64,000 nt of DNA from an uncultured Parabacteroides sp. (GTDB lineage Bacteria; Bacteroidota; Bacteroidia; Bacteroidales; Tannerellaceae). Shown here piece by piece: positions 16,513 to 25,024 of the stretch (its first letter is position 1; each line of letters begins with the position of its first letter). The notes beneath the pieces are model-generated. The model made no database searches, was not told the origin of the DNA, and saw only the letters and a list, made by a program, of their open reading frames with translations. The DNA lies in contig CALCST010000023.1 in NCBI GenBank assembly GCA_937894065.1, forward strand, positions 406,046 through 470,045, given 5' to 3'. A program made the translations under genes and the position numbers.

Positions 16513-17619
16513 CTATTTCATCTTTTTTATCCAAAGATAATATCCGCTCAATGGTAGAACAGCTCCAATCACGCAGGCAAGGAAATACAGAATCTTTGTG
16601 ATAAATCCTCCCCAGGAGCCTGTATGTAGGGCATAGAATATACCTTTTGCCTTTTGTGCCATCGGTGTTTCCGAGTATTTTGTCACCGATGTAATCTCTC
16701 CGCTTTTCGCGTCGAAATAAACTTTGTCGTTCTTTCTCATTGAGGTGTAGATATTAGTTCCGACAAATGCCATATCTCTTTGGAATGTTATCTGGCTGTA
16801 TTCGTCATATCTTTCCTGAATACCGGCAAGAACATTATCCCACACCAGTGTGATTTCTGTTTTGTCCTTTTCGCTTCTTTTCCCTTTGTTTTCGCTTTCA
16901 TTGTGGTGCGAGTGCTGTTCGGTAGCCCTGTTGTTGGCTCCAACAAGTGAATAAGCTGCACTACGGAACCATCCGAATGACCATGTCAGCCCAGTCAGTG
17001 CCATCACAAGCAGAAGCAGTGTAGAATAGAACCCCCAAGCCACATGGCTGTCATACCAGAATCTTCTCCATCCTTTGCTGAACGACACAGTAAGTCTGTT
17101 TTTCAAGGCTCTTCTGTTTCTTGGAACCCAAATCACCAGACCGCTCAGAAGGATTACTACCAGAACCAATGTGGAGATTCCCACCACATATTTGCCCACC
17201 GACATTTCGCCCTTCACTTCCGGAGGATTCATCATCCAACGGTGCAGACGTCTTGTGGCAAGGAAGAATTCGCTACTTTCAATCCATCCGTTCACATTTC
17301 CGTCGTATGGATTGACGCTCAGTGATTTTCTTCCCATATTGCGGAATGATACAGTACAGGCTCTTCCTTCTTTTCCCGGATAGACAATACTGCTGATTTG
17401 CAGGCTGTCGCCCATTTGTTCGTTTATTCTTAGTTTTAGTTCCGAAGGTTTCAGCATCCTGCCGTTTTCCGGAATTTCAACTTTATACAGGTTTGGTGAT
17501 GCCAGTTCTTTTATTTCCTGCTCGAAAACCAGGATTGCACCCGTAAGGCAGATGATTGATATTATTATGCCTACGGGAATGGATAACCAAAGATGTAGAG
17601 AGTGAAAGAGTTTTCGCAT
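16513..17619 (-). CDS. xusC: PepSY-domain inner-membrane reductase, XusC-like
   Basis: 368 residues from the ATG at 17619; the open frame runs to 17796 but that extension is repeat DNA. It has the PepSY-associated TM layout: HLWLSIPVGIIISIICLTGA with a conserved His, a periplasmic part, RLHRWMMNPPE, a central helix pair and the C-terminal ALHTGSWGGFITKIL helix. The membrane histidines fit a b-type haem or flavin-linked ferric reductase. It is last in a TonB receptor / DUF4374 / PepSY series, the order of xusABC in B. thetaiotaomicron (recalled from literature). It would release iron from siderophore at the inner membrane; that role is inferred from context. Confidence 0.8.
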   Translation of the reverse strand: MRKLFHSLHLWLSIPVGIIISIICLTGAILVFEQEIKELASPNLYKVEIPENGRMLKPSELKLRINEQMGDSLQISSIVYPGKEGRACTVSFRNMGRKSLSVNPYDGNVNGWIESSEFFLATRRLHRWMMNPPEVKGEMSVGKYVVGISTLVLVVILLSGLVIWVPRNRRALKNRLTVSFSKGWRRFWYDSHVAWGFYSTLLLLVMALTGLTWSFGWFRSAAYSLVGANNRATEQHSHHNESENKGKRSEKDKTEITLVWDNVLAGIQERYDEYSQITFQRDMAFVGTNIYTSMRKNDKVYFDAKSGEITSVTKYSETPMAQKAKGIFYALHTGSWGGFITKILYFLACVIGAVLPLSGYYLWIKKMK

Positions 17620-17886
17620 TGTATGTTTTGAGTTTATTAGTTTTTGAGTTTTTAAGTTTGTTAGTTGACGAGGATACAAGTTGACAAGGAGACAAGGCCT
17701 TCCGTTCCATTGGATTTGTAATCCAATGGTTATATTATTCAGGATTTGTAATCCTGTTCCAAATATGTGGATTACAAATCCACCAATGCCAACCAACGGA
17801 TTGCAAATCCGTTGGAACAGAAGGCTTCAGGTAAAAAGCTATTTCTTCTTGACTCCTTAACTTCTTGACTCCTTGACTCCTCCTAA
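17620..17886 (-). repeat. Composite intergenic repeat with A-rich leader, interrupted by a four-hairpin element (copy 5)
   Basis: In mRNA sense: AAGGAGTCAAGGAGTCAAGA 8-mer words, GAAATAGCTTTTTACCTGAA core, the four-hairpin element (17696-17825), CTTGTCTCCTTGTCAACTTG, CCTCGTCAACTAACAAAC, then ACTTAAAAACTCAAAAACTA A-rich leader words up to the xusC ATG. Confidence 0.75.
17696..17825. repeat. Four-hairpin GGATTTGTAATCC element, copy 1
   Basis: Four dyads share the core GGATTTGTAATCC or its complement but have different flanks: CCATTGG..CCAATGG (17707-17729), CAGG..CCTG (17740-17756), GTGG..CCAC (17767-17783) and AACGG..CCGTT (17795-17813). The outermost bases, CCTTCCGTTCCA and TGGAACAGAAGG, also pair. 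Nearly the same element lies in the next gap of the same operon. Confidence 0.85.
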
Positions 17887-17888
17887 AT

Positions 17889-19292
17889 TCATTCCCCAAA
17901 CGTCAACTTACCAATTCCACTTATCTGCTCAGAAGCAACAGTGATTCCTTTAGTCGCCGTAGCTGTTGCAGGGTCAATCTGATAAACCGTAGGCTGGCTT
18001 CCGTCAGTAGTCGTAACTGCCACGTTTATGATACCATTATCGTCCACATAATGTGTGTTGCCGAATCCTGAAATAGTTTCGCTGGCTGGCAAACCGCTTA
18101 CATAAGTAAGTTTCATATCTTCAGCCTTGAACACAGCAAGCTGGTTCGCTGTATATCCTGTTTCAGTCAATGGACGGTCATACATTAGCATTAGGAAATA
18201 ATCTTCGCTGATAGGCCAGCATCTCACGAATGATTTTCCCCCAGTCTGTTCTTCAAGATTGCAATAATAGCTTTCGTCAAACTGAGATTCTCCGGCTTTG
18301 ATTCTTACAACACCGGCAGGTAGAGTAGTCTGCTGTCTCTTGTCTGTCATAGTTTTTGCAAACGAAGGAGAGAATACATATATATCACCATTTTCTGCAC
18401 TCCAGATAGTCTGGTAATATCTTGACTTCATACGTCCGCAGGCATAACTGATTTTGTCAGTCTTTATAAGAGTAGGATTCTGAAGACTTTCGTCGTTGAA
18501 TATCGCAACCCAGCATTCGTCGGGATACTGAGTCCACTGTAATTCACCTTTCTCATATGCGCTACTTCCTGAACCTCCGCTTTCAGTCTTTACCAGGTCG
18601 GGATATTTCACATATTTTCCGCCTTCAGCTTTCACACCGTATTTACTCAATCCCATCGGAACAGCAACGCTGTATATCTTGTCATTTGATTCCTGAATAC
18701 CGGACAATGTTACAAACTCACCGTTGCCAAGATAGTTCTCAGCCATAATCACATCCTTATTGCTTGTGAAAGTCTCATTCTTTACATCAAGATACGACAC
18801 AAGGAAACCTTGAGGCAGATAACCGTTCTCATCGGCGAGTTCGTTGCCCAAATCTCCTGTTGACGTTGTAATGATATAATCTTTATATATACCGTATGAT
18901 GTGAAGCGTTTGATTTCGTATGTATTGTCTCTTTCCTGAATCTTGCCTTCACTGTTCAGAATATATGAAGAAGTAACACCTGCATTTCCCTGATTATACA
19001 CAAGGCGGTAGAGATATTTGTCGCCCCAGAACACCCACTGAGTGCTGCTTTCTGTAGTCAGGCCATTGTTCTGCACTGAAATGCTTCCTTCGGCTAAAGT
19101 GTCTGCAGTGAGCAGGTAGTTTGCATCGTCCACTGATGCAGCAATTACATACTTCGAGATGCTTTCTGTTACATCTGTTCCGTTGTCTGTGTTGTTACCT
19201 TCATTAAGAATCGTATCTTCTGAACACGAAGTCATCATTGTGCCGGCAGCCATTGCTGCGGCAAAAGTTTTTAGTAAGTAGTTTTTAGTCAT
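17889..19292 (-). CDS. xusB: DUF4374 siderophore-binding surface lipoprotein, XusB-like
   Basis: 467 residues. Lipobox MMTSCSED (Cys23) followed by an acidic/Asn-rich stretch, as in surface-exposed Bacteroides lipoproteins. The rest is a DUF4374 beta-propeller-like domain. In B. thetaiotaomicron XusB is such a protein and captures enterobactin-type xenosiderophores for the XusA receptor (literature, recalled). The neighbouring TonB receptor and PepSY gene make the same role likely here; the ligand is not shown by sequence. Confidence 0.82.
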   Translation of the reverse strand: MTKNYLLKTFAAAMAAGTMMTSCSEDTILNEGNNTDNGTDVTESISKYVIAASVDDANYLLTADTLAEGSISVQNNGLTTESSTQWVFWGDKYLYRLVYNQGNAGVTSSYILNSEGKIQERDNTYEIKRFTSYGIYKDYIITTSTGDLGNELADENGYLPQGFLVSYLDVKNETFTSNKDVIMAENYLGNGEFVTLSGIQESNDKIYSVAVPMGLSKYGVKAEGGKYVKYPDLVKTESGGSGSSAYEKGELQWTQYPDECWVAIFNDESLQNPTLIKTDKISYACGRMKSRYYQTIWSAENGDIYVFSPSFAKTMTDKRQQTTLPAGVVRIKAGESQFDESYYCNLEEQTGGKSFVRCWPISEDYFLMLMYDRPLTETGYTANQLAVFKAEDMKLTYVSGLPASETISGFGNTHYVDDNGIINVAVTTTDGSQPTVYQIDPATATATKGITVASEQISGIGKLTFGE

Positions 19293-19512
19293 ATGTTTTG
19301 AGTTTTTAAGTTTATGAGTTTTTTAGTTGACGAGTTGACAAGGGAGCCGTTCCATTGGATTTGCAATCCAATGGTTATGTAATTCAGGATTTGTAATCCT
19401 GTTTCAATAATGTGGATTACAAATCCACCAATACTAACCAACGGATTGCAAATCCGTTGGAACAGAAAAGCTATTTCTTCTTGACTCCTTAACTCCTTGA
19501 CTTCTCAATTTC
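19293..19512 (-). repeat. Composite intergenic repeat with A-rich leader, interrupted by a four-hairpin element (copy 6)
   Basis: In mRNA sense: AAGTCAAGGAGTTAAGGAGT 8-mers, the four-hairpin element (19347-19466), CCTTGTCAACTCGTCAACTA, then AACTCATAAACTTAAAAACT leader words up to the xusB-like ATG (19292). Same arrangement as the xusC leader. Confidence 0.78.
19347..19466. repeat. Four-hairpin GGATTTGTAATCC element, copy 2
   Basis: Dyads at 19352-19374, 19385-19401, 19412-19428 and 19440-19458, in the same order and with the same flank words as copy 1. Outer bases CCGTTCCA and TTGGAACAG also pair. Confidence 0.85.
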
Positions 19513-21879
19513 TCAATTTATCCTCACCCTAACTTTCCCATAAAACGCCCTTCCAGCCTTCTGCAGACTGAAATTGTCGTATAGTTTCTCGTTAGTGAAA
19601 TTTCTGCATTCAAATGAGATATTATATTTACCGTTTCCAATGCTGTATGACAGAGTCAGGTTATGCGAAAACTGTGTCGGTACAACAAATTCCGATTCAC
19701 TTCCCAAAGCCTCGGAATAAAGAGGGAAACTGTGCATATACAGATTGTCGTATGTCAGGCTCAGCTTGTTTCCTTTCTTTATCAGGTCGTTCCAGTAGAA
19801 CGAAATATCCGAGTTGGCAAACTGATATGGAAGGTTCGGCATACGTGCACCGTAAGTCAGGCTTTCCTGGTTTGTTCCGCCGCCTATTGTGCGCACATTG
19901 TCTCTCACATCCATTTGAGTGAAGTTACCTCCAAGGCTGACCCATTTGCTGAAGCTGTATCTCACCGAAAAGTTATATCCTTTTGTCAGCACCTTTCCGT
20001 GATTCTCGTAAGCCGCACCGGACTTGCCGCCACTCAAATCCACAATCTTTCTCTGAATATAATCATTGGTATTTCTGTATACCAGACCACCTTCGGCATA
20101 GATACCATGTCTCCCGAAATTATGATTGTAGCTAAGATTCAGATTTATATTGTCGCTTCTCTCTGGCTTAAGACTGATATCTCCGCTTTCAAGGTCCTCG
20201 TCGCCAAACATTTCTTCGTTTGTCTGCAGTCGGTAAGCCTTTTCATACGAAAGTTTTGCCTGAAGGCTTTTCAGTATGAAATAAGTTCCTGCCATACCAT
20301 ATCCCATTGCGCTCACGCTGTTTGTTGTTCTCACATAATTGTCGAGAGCCGTTGATGTTGCAACCGGACCGGCAATAAACTGGTTGTAGTATTTACCGAA
20401 CACCGAAACATTCCATTTCTCACTTGGCATAAGGCGGTAGGAGAGACCGCTGATATTCTTCATTGTTTCTTTTGGAATAGCATCTTCAATTCTGTCTTCA
20501 TCCAAAAGAGACATGTTCGAACGGCGGAAAGAGTTCAGCACATGATTCAGTGTGAATGCGTGTGCTTTGCCTATACGGTAATTCAGAGTCACTGTTCCGT
20601 TCCAGTTATTGTTGTTTGAGCGGACATACTGATATGACTGCTCACCGGGCGAGCGCAGCGGTCTCATTTCTCCGCGCCAGTTATATTCATAGCTCGATGT
20701 ATCCACATTGTTTGTGATATTCTTGTTATAATTAGCCGTCACCACAATATCCAGACCTTTGGTCAGCAGGTCGCGTTTGCGATATTCCACCGATGGCATC
20801 AGTGAATGTCCGTTTCTGTATTTACCGCCGAACACCACTTCCTGTCTTACACCAGTCTGAATGTCCTTGTGCATTCTCGAATAAGTGAACCCGAACATAA
20901 GTCTGTCTGCCCACGGCTTGTCAACCACACCGATTTTTCCAACCACAGCCTCATTGTGATATTTGTCGTGAAAGCGTTTCACGTGCTCAAGCTTTTTCTT
21001 GTTTATCGCACCTGTTTCGAAATCCTTCACCGGAGTATCGATATAATAGTCATTATCCGAATAATTCTGGAAAGCATTAATCTCGTAAGTCAGACCATTT
21101 TCGAAAGTCTGTCCGAAATTCACATATGATTTATGGGTATTGAACGAACCATACGAATAAGAGGCATCCAGAAACCATCTTTTCTGATTTTTCTTGGTGA
21201 TGATATTGATTACACCACCGATGGCATCCGTGCCGAAACCAACCGGAACTACACCTTTATACACTTCAATTCTTTCCGCAAAATTCACCGGAATATTATT
21301 CAGACTGAACGAACTTCCCACACCTTCCTGCGGAACACCGTCGATGAAAATCTTGATATGCTTTCCGCTGAATCCGTCCATCATAAGTTGCATATCCGAA
21401 CCGACGCCGCCACTTTCACGAAGTTTCATTCCCGGAGCCTGGGCAAGAGCTTCGCTCAGATTCTGAGTTGAATTATGCATAGCCTTAGTGTCGAGAGCAA
21501 CAGCATTGAAAGCAGAGCGTTTCAGACGGCTGACACCATTTGAAACAATTACCACCTCGTCCAGCTCCGTAGTCTGAGGTTTCATTTTCAAATCCATACT
21601 CTTAGTCTCTCCGTTCTTCAGACTGATATTGCGTTCCACTGTTTCATAACCTATTGCAGAAACCACAAGAATATATTGCCCTTCGTCGGCTTTCAGCTCA
21701 TAAACTCCGTTTTCATTGGTCATACATCCCAAGTTTGTCCCTTTCAGATACACAGAAGCAAAGTCTATTGTCTCTTTCTCGGTCGAAGTTATTTTCCCCG
21801 TTATTTTTGCATTTTTACCAAACATGCACAGAGGCAGCAACATCATTAGTGTCGTAAATAGATAGCGTTTCGTTTCCAA
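19513..21879 (-). CDS. xusA: TonB-dependent siderophore receptor, XusA-like
   Basis: 788 residues, outer membrane. A signal peptide (YLFTTLMMLLPLCMFGK) is followed by a carboxypeptidase-like regulatory domain (AKITGKITSTEKETIDFASV), a TonB box/plug region (TTELDEVVIVSNG, FAERIEVYKGVVPVGFGTDA, IGGVINIITKK) and a 22-strand-type barrel ending in a terminal strand YGKVRVRIN. There is no ATG at the expected start: the first codon is TTG at 21879 and an in-frame stop lies just upstream. Starting at the ATG of 21846 would delete the basic n-region, so TTG is preferred. First gene of the xusABC-like group. Confidence 0.85.
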   Translation of the reverse strand: METKRYLFTTLMMLLPLCMFGKNAKITGKITSTEKETIDFASVYLKGTNLGCMTNENGVYELKADEGQYILVVSAIGYETVERNISLKNGETKSMDLKMKPQTTELDEVVIVSNGVSRLKRSAFNAVALDTKAMHNSTQNLSEALAQAPGMKLRESGGVGSDMQLMMDGFSGKHIKIFIDGVPQEGVGSSFSLNNIPVNFAERIEVYKGVVPVGFGTDAIGGVINIITKKNQKRWFLDASYSYGSFNTHKSYVNFGQTFENGLTYEINAFQNYSDNDYYIDTPVKDFETGAINKKKLEHVKRFHDKYHNEAVVGKIGVVDKPWADRLMFGFTYSRMHKDIQTGVRQEVVFGGKYRNGHSLMPSVEYRKRDLLTKGLDIVVTANYNKNITNNVDTSSYEYNWRGEMRPLRSPGEQSYQYVRSNNNNWNGTVTLNYRIGKAHAFTLNHVLNSFRRSNMSLLDEDRIEDAIPKETMKNISGLSYRLMPSEKWNVSVFGKYYNQFIAGPVATSTALDNYVRTTNSVSAMGYGMAGTYFILKSLQAKLSYEKAYRLQTNEEMFGDEDLESGDISLKPERSDNINLNLSYNHNFGRHGIYAEGGLVYRNTNDYIQRKIVDLSGGKSGAAYENHGKVLTKGYNFSVRYSFSKWVSLGGNFTQMDVRDNVRTIGGGTNQESLTYGARMPNLPYQFANSDISFYWNDLIKKGNKLSLTYDNLYMHSFPLYSEALGSESEFVVPTQFSHNLTLSYSIGNGKYNISFECRNFTNEKLYDNFSLQKAGRAFYGKVRVRIN

Positions 21880-21890
21880 TTTCTATTATT

Positions 21891-21926
21891 GTTATTAGTG
21901 ATTCTCAATTTTATTTTGCAAAGTTC
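21891..21926 (-). promoter_or_regulatory. Candidate promoter and Fur-like site of the xus operon
   Basis: Leftward, GAACTTTGC (complement of 21918-21926) resembles a -7 box. Just downstream AATTGAGAATCACTAATAAC (complement of 21891-21910) resembles a Fur box, placed over the expected transcript start. Iron repression would fit the operon, but the match is by eye only. Confidence 0.35.
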
Positions 21927-22250
21927 CGATAATATTAAAAGTGTATCAATCGCAATTTTTAGGTATTTTGTGGATTTAAAATTATAAATCATTGATTAAC
22001 AATGTGTTTTGCTTTGTTGGGTTTTGTGGTAGGTAATGAATTTTATTGTAATTAATCCTAATTATAACAATACATTAAAGAGTGAAATTTGTGTTTGATA
22101 CCTAAATGTTGGTATTAGCTGATAGTTGTAAAATTGATAAATAATATTCTGTCAAAATGGCATATCATAATTTCTGTTTTTTCTTCAAATAAATAGTTTT
22201 GAGGCTTGTTCTCAACTAAAAATCCTATTTGTTTAGTTTGTTTAAAAAAA

Positions 22251-22360
22251 TCATTACAATGTTTTGAGGTAATGATTGCAATCGTTGCTCCAAGTCATTT
22301 AAATTAAGTGGATGAATGATTGTAATGACAGCCCAAAGTCATTGCAATCATTTTTTTAAC
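22251..22360. repeat. 22-bp tandem array E1, five units
   Basis: Units start at 22251, 22273, 22295, 22317 and 22339, exactly 22 bp apart. Words: TCATTACAATG, TGATTGCAATCG, TCATTTAAATT, TGATTGTAATGA, TCATTGCAATCA. The consensus TGATTGCAATCA is a palindrome. Confidence 0.85.
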
Positions 22361-22584
22361 AATCGCTTATTTGGGGTAAAAACACTTTTTTGAGAGCCTG
22401 ATTTACTATAAAAAAACAGTGTTTTTTCGTCAGGAACGACAAATTTTATAGTCAAATCCAGATTGTTATTTTGCGTAGGTTAATGAAAATATACATTACA
22501 TTTTGCCTGCTTTTTATAAAATGATTCTGATAAAATTCACTCAGTGTAAGCAACTGCTGGATTTTTCTTTCAATAGTTATTTTC

Positions 22585-22658
22585 TAAACTTCATGAGAGT
22601 GCCGTCAATTTGATTCTCCTTTAATATGTATCAGAAAAATCAATTCTCATGAAGTTTA
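22585..22658. other. Conserved hairpin at the end of duplicated unit E1
   Basis: TAAACTTCATGAGA (22585-22598) pairs with TCTCATGAAGTTTA (22645-22658), 14 of 14. The E2 copy (26953-27026) has several substitutions, three of which give G-U pairs and one a mismatch. The motif TGACATAATGGCA follows directly. Confidence 0.55.
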
Positions 22659-22786
22659 GGTGACATAATGGCATACATTGCAGGTTCGGACTTTCTGTGA
22701 AATACATCTATAAGTAGGTGCTCACAATTATTTTTATAATTCATGTAACTCCATAAGCTTTACATCGAAACATGGGAAATTCCCGG

Positions 22787-22841
22787 AAAAAGCTGCCGAT
22801 GTTTTCCTGATATGCCCCCCAAAAAACATCGGCAGCTTTTT
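22787..22841. other. 19-bp perfect inverted repeat
   Basis: AAAAAGCTGCCGATGTTTT (22787-22805) is the exact complement of 22823-22841, with a 17-base loop holding a C6 run. The T-runs on both sides make it a possible bidirectional terminator. AAACATGGGAA occurs as a direct repeat on both sides. The rest of 22676-23001 shows nothing else. Confidence 0.6.
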
Positions 22842-23001
22842 ACCTAAACATGGGAAGTTTTCAAAGAGAAAGTTTATTGAGTATAAAGTTACTGAATACC
22901 CAGAACAAACTGAACGCGTTTTAGAATGGGTAGTTATCTTCAAACGGGTTTATTTGTAACCAATAATGCTCTTTTGCCTCTGACTTTTATTATTGACAGT
23001 G

Positions 23002-23415
23002 CTATCTTAATGATGATAGTTTTAATACTTCATCTTTCTGATAATCATTCTCAGTAGGATGATAAATCTTTTGAATTACAGAGTCAATATAAGATTTACA
23101 ATCACGTGGTGCAAACCTTATAAGGTATTCTTTCAAATCATTTTCCTTGATTGAGAACTTTTCTACATTTTTCCTCACTTTATATATGGGAGTGATTGAT
23201 TCCTTATTGACCGTGATTACTTCTGAAGCACGGAACATTTCTTGAATTCGTTTTTGAGTTTTATAGTCCATTTGTTCACTTGATTTTTCTATATATAACT
23301 TTGTAAGTAAGGAATATGACATTTTGACAGGCTTGATAGATTGGTATAGATGTTGTTGTAATAATTTACATGTGCCATCGGCATTCGTTGTGCTTAAAAG
23401 TTCGTTTCTGAACAC
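23002..23415 (-). CDS. Hypothetical protein, possibly a remnant
   Basis: Open frame of 137 codons with no family recognised. The first codon is GTG and an in-frame stop lies four codons before it; a later ATG gives MSYSLLTKLYIEKS. The sequence is Lys/Glu-rich, soluble, with no signal peptide. It lies in an island of decayed genes, so it may be the tail of a longer gene. Whether it is expressed is uncertain. Confidence 0.4.
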   Translation of the reverse strand: MFRNELLSTTNADGTCKLLQQHLYQSIKPVKMSYSLLTKLYIEKSSEQMDYKTQKRIQEMFRASEVITVNKESITPIYKVRKNVEKFSIKENDLKEYLIRFAPRDCKSYIDSVIQKIYHPTENDYQKDEVLKLSSLR

Positions 23416-23513
23416 AACGGCAGTTTACACCTATCTTTCTGAAATCAAGATGGCGGAGTTCATCTCCGTTACCAAGGGCAGTGGACATGTTAAACCGTTA
23501 AAAACTGATACTT

Positions 23514-23771
23514 ATGTCTTATTATTCTGATGAAAGGCTTGACCAGATTTGGGATAAAGGCGGTATCATAAGAGGAAAAAATCCAGATTTGTATAGACAA
23601 GACAAGTATGGAAATACTATGTACAAACCCTCTTATGGAAAAACAAGCGCAATGGGCTGGAATGTTGACCATTCCAAACCCCAAGCACTTGGTGGTACTG
23701 ACCATTTGAACAATTTGCAGCCAATGAATAGTAGGGTAAACTCTTCCAAAGGTAAGCAGTACCCGAAATAA
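23514..23771 (+). CDS. Small HNH endonuclease
   Basis: 85 residues. The C-terminal half is an HNH core: WNVDHSKPQALGGTDHLNNL then QPMNSRVNSSKGKQYP, giving the D-H pair, the central Asn and the final Asn/Lys positions of the fold. Small stand-alone HNH proteins of this form are common in Bacteroidetes; some are mobile or toxin-derived nucleases, but the sequence does not decide. It starts with an ATG after a short AT-rich leader and has no partner gene in its direction. Confidence 0.7.
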   Translation: MSYYSDERLDQIWDKGGIIRGKNPDLYRQDKYGNTMYKPSYGKTSAMGWNVDHSKPQALGGTDHLNNLQPMNSRVNSSKGKQYPK

Positions 23772-23939
23772 TTGTTTAATTGTTCCCACTCCAACCTTGT
23801 TGCAGCAAGGTAATTAGTTCTTATCAAAGCTACTGTCATTTTGGCACTATGACGGTGGCTTTTTCTTTATAACTTTGCTAATATAACGTATAATAGCTGG
23901 AAATATTGTATTCTTTATCAAAGTTTAAGATTTCAGTTA

Positions 23940-24462
23940 TTATAAATCAGCAAGCCTATTTAGGGTATTGTCGTAAATAATCACCTTATCTTGATATTGC
24001 TTTTCATGCATATTCATGTATAAAACAGTATCTCCACCATACATAAAAGCAGGCACCCGCCAGTTATCTAAAATTTCCAATTCGCCTCTATTATAAAGCA
24101 TTCTGAACGCATCAAATCCTACACATTCAATCATTTCCTCTATTGAGTCTGTTCTAATAAAAAGTTTATCGTGCGTCAAAAGTGCAGAAATAATTCTATC
24201 CAAGAAGTATAATTTTTCAGGCATAGAAATTTCGGGAAACACATGACCATGCCAGCGATCATAATTAGAGACCGTCAGGAGTTTTGTTTGCTCTATAACT
24301 AAATGCATCAAACAATGCGCCCATGTTTGATTACCTACTTTCTGATGAACATACAACTTTTGGAATATTATACAAATTGCTTTCAACTAAAATTCTAGAA
24401 TATAGCTCGTTGACTGGTATAGTTAGTATTATTACAATCCATATTGGAACGTAGTATATCAT
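23940..24462 (-). pseudogene. Frameshifted hypothetical gene
   Basis: Two overlapping frames read as one protein. An ATG at 24462 opens MIYYVPIWIVIILTIPVNEL and runs to a stop at 24331-24333. The second frame (visible from a TTG at 24386, just after an in-frame stop) continues VGNQTWAHCLMHLVIEQT to a stop at 23940. Joining them with one frameshift near 24340 gives about 170 residues with a hydrophobic N-terminus. No family is recognised. It is either a decayed gene or a sequencing error. Confidence 0.5.
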
Positions 24463-24546
24463 ATTTTGATTTTTTGGGCACAATTATTTATCCAACTATT
24501 TCTATAAGTGTCCATAATCTGATCTCTTTTCTACCAGCAATAACAG

Positions 24547-24581
24547 AAATAACCTCGTAATTGAAACTTACGAGGTTATTT
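24547..24581. terminator. Strong terminator hairpin
   Basis: AAATAACCTCGTAA (24547-24560) and TTACGAGGTTATTT (24568-24581) are perfectly complementary around a 7-base loop. It stands about 35 bases after the leftward two-helix membrane protein gene, so it probably ends that transcript. Confidence 0.7.
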
Positions 24582-24616
24582 CTACAATATTTTCTTTTTT
24601 AACTTCTTTTGTAAGA

Positions 24617-24904
24617 TCATTTCTCGTTCTGCTCATCTCTAACAAAAAGAGCGTAGATAGAATCTTTTATCAAATAAACTCCAGCTATAGCCATTAATCC
24701 TAAATAAATAGGAGCAGCTGACATACCGCCACCTTGGTCAACAATAGCTGTCCAATCTGACGATAAGTTTCGCAACATAGAAAAATCAGTATCAGCTTCA
24801 AAAAGCTGAAGAACAAATGCAAGCACTCCTAACACAGGAGGTAGTAAGAAAAATAAGCCTATAATGCATTCGACCTTTTTGGCCTTAATAACAGCGTTAT
24901 CCAT
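24617..24904 (-). CDS. Small two-helix membrane protein of unknown function
   Basis: 95 residues with an ATG start. Two membrane helices (ECIIGLFFLLPPVLGVLAFV and APIYLGLMAIAGVYLIKDSI) are joined by a loop of about 35 residues; the tail is charged (RDEQNEK). No family recognised. It is followed by its own terminator and stands alone in the island next to the MobV remnant, so it may be cargo of the old mobile element. Confidence 0.6.
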   Translation of the reverse strand: MDNAVIKAKKVECIIGLFFLLPPVLGVLAFVLQLFEADTDFSMLRNLSSDWTAIVDQGGGMSAAPIYLGLMAIAGVYLIKDSIYALFVRDEQNEK

Positions 24905-25024
24905 ATCGTTGGAATTTATATTAATACTCCGTTTTTATGTCTAGGATAGGGTTGCCCCAATCCGACTACAAAAGTACAAAAAATCCGAGATATGTCATTC
25001 AATTATTACAGACTTTATTTTGAT

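Larger units (their letters stand above)
21916..22675. repeat. 760-bp duplicated non-coding unit, copy E1
   Basis: Colinear with 26285-27043 over its whole length with almost no net length change (the first 249 bases match a 249-base stretch in E2) and roughly four of five bases identical by eye. No ORF of useful length is present. It starts at TTGCAAAGTTC, carries a 22-bp array in the middle and a 14-bp hairpin near the end. It occupies most of the gene-free gap upstream of the xusA-like gene. Confidence 0.85.

Noticed and set aside
19663..20355. 230-codon open frame antisense to the TonB receptor gene
   Set aside because: Fully inside a clear receptor gene; Cys/His/Ile-rich composition typical of an antisense frame.
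23324..23530. 68-codon open frame upstream of the HNH gene
   Set aside because: Overlaps the opposite-strand frame at 23002-23415 and the HNH start, with no recognisable protein character.
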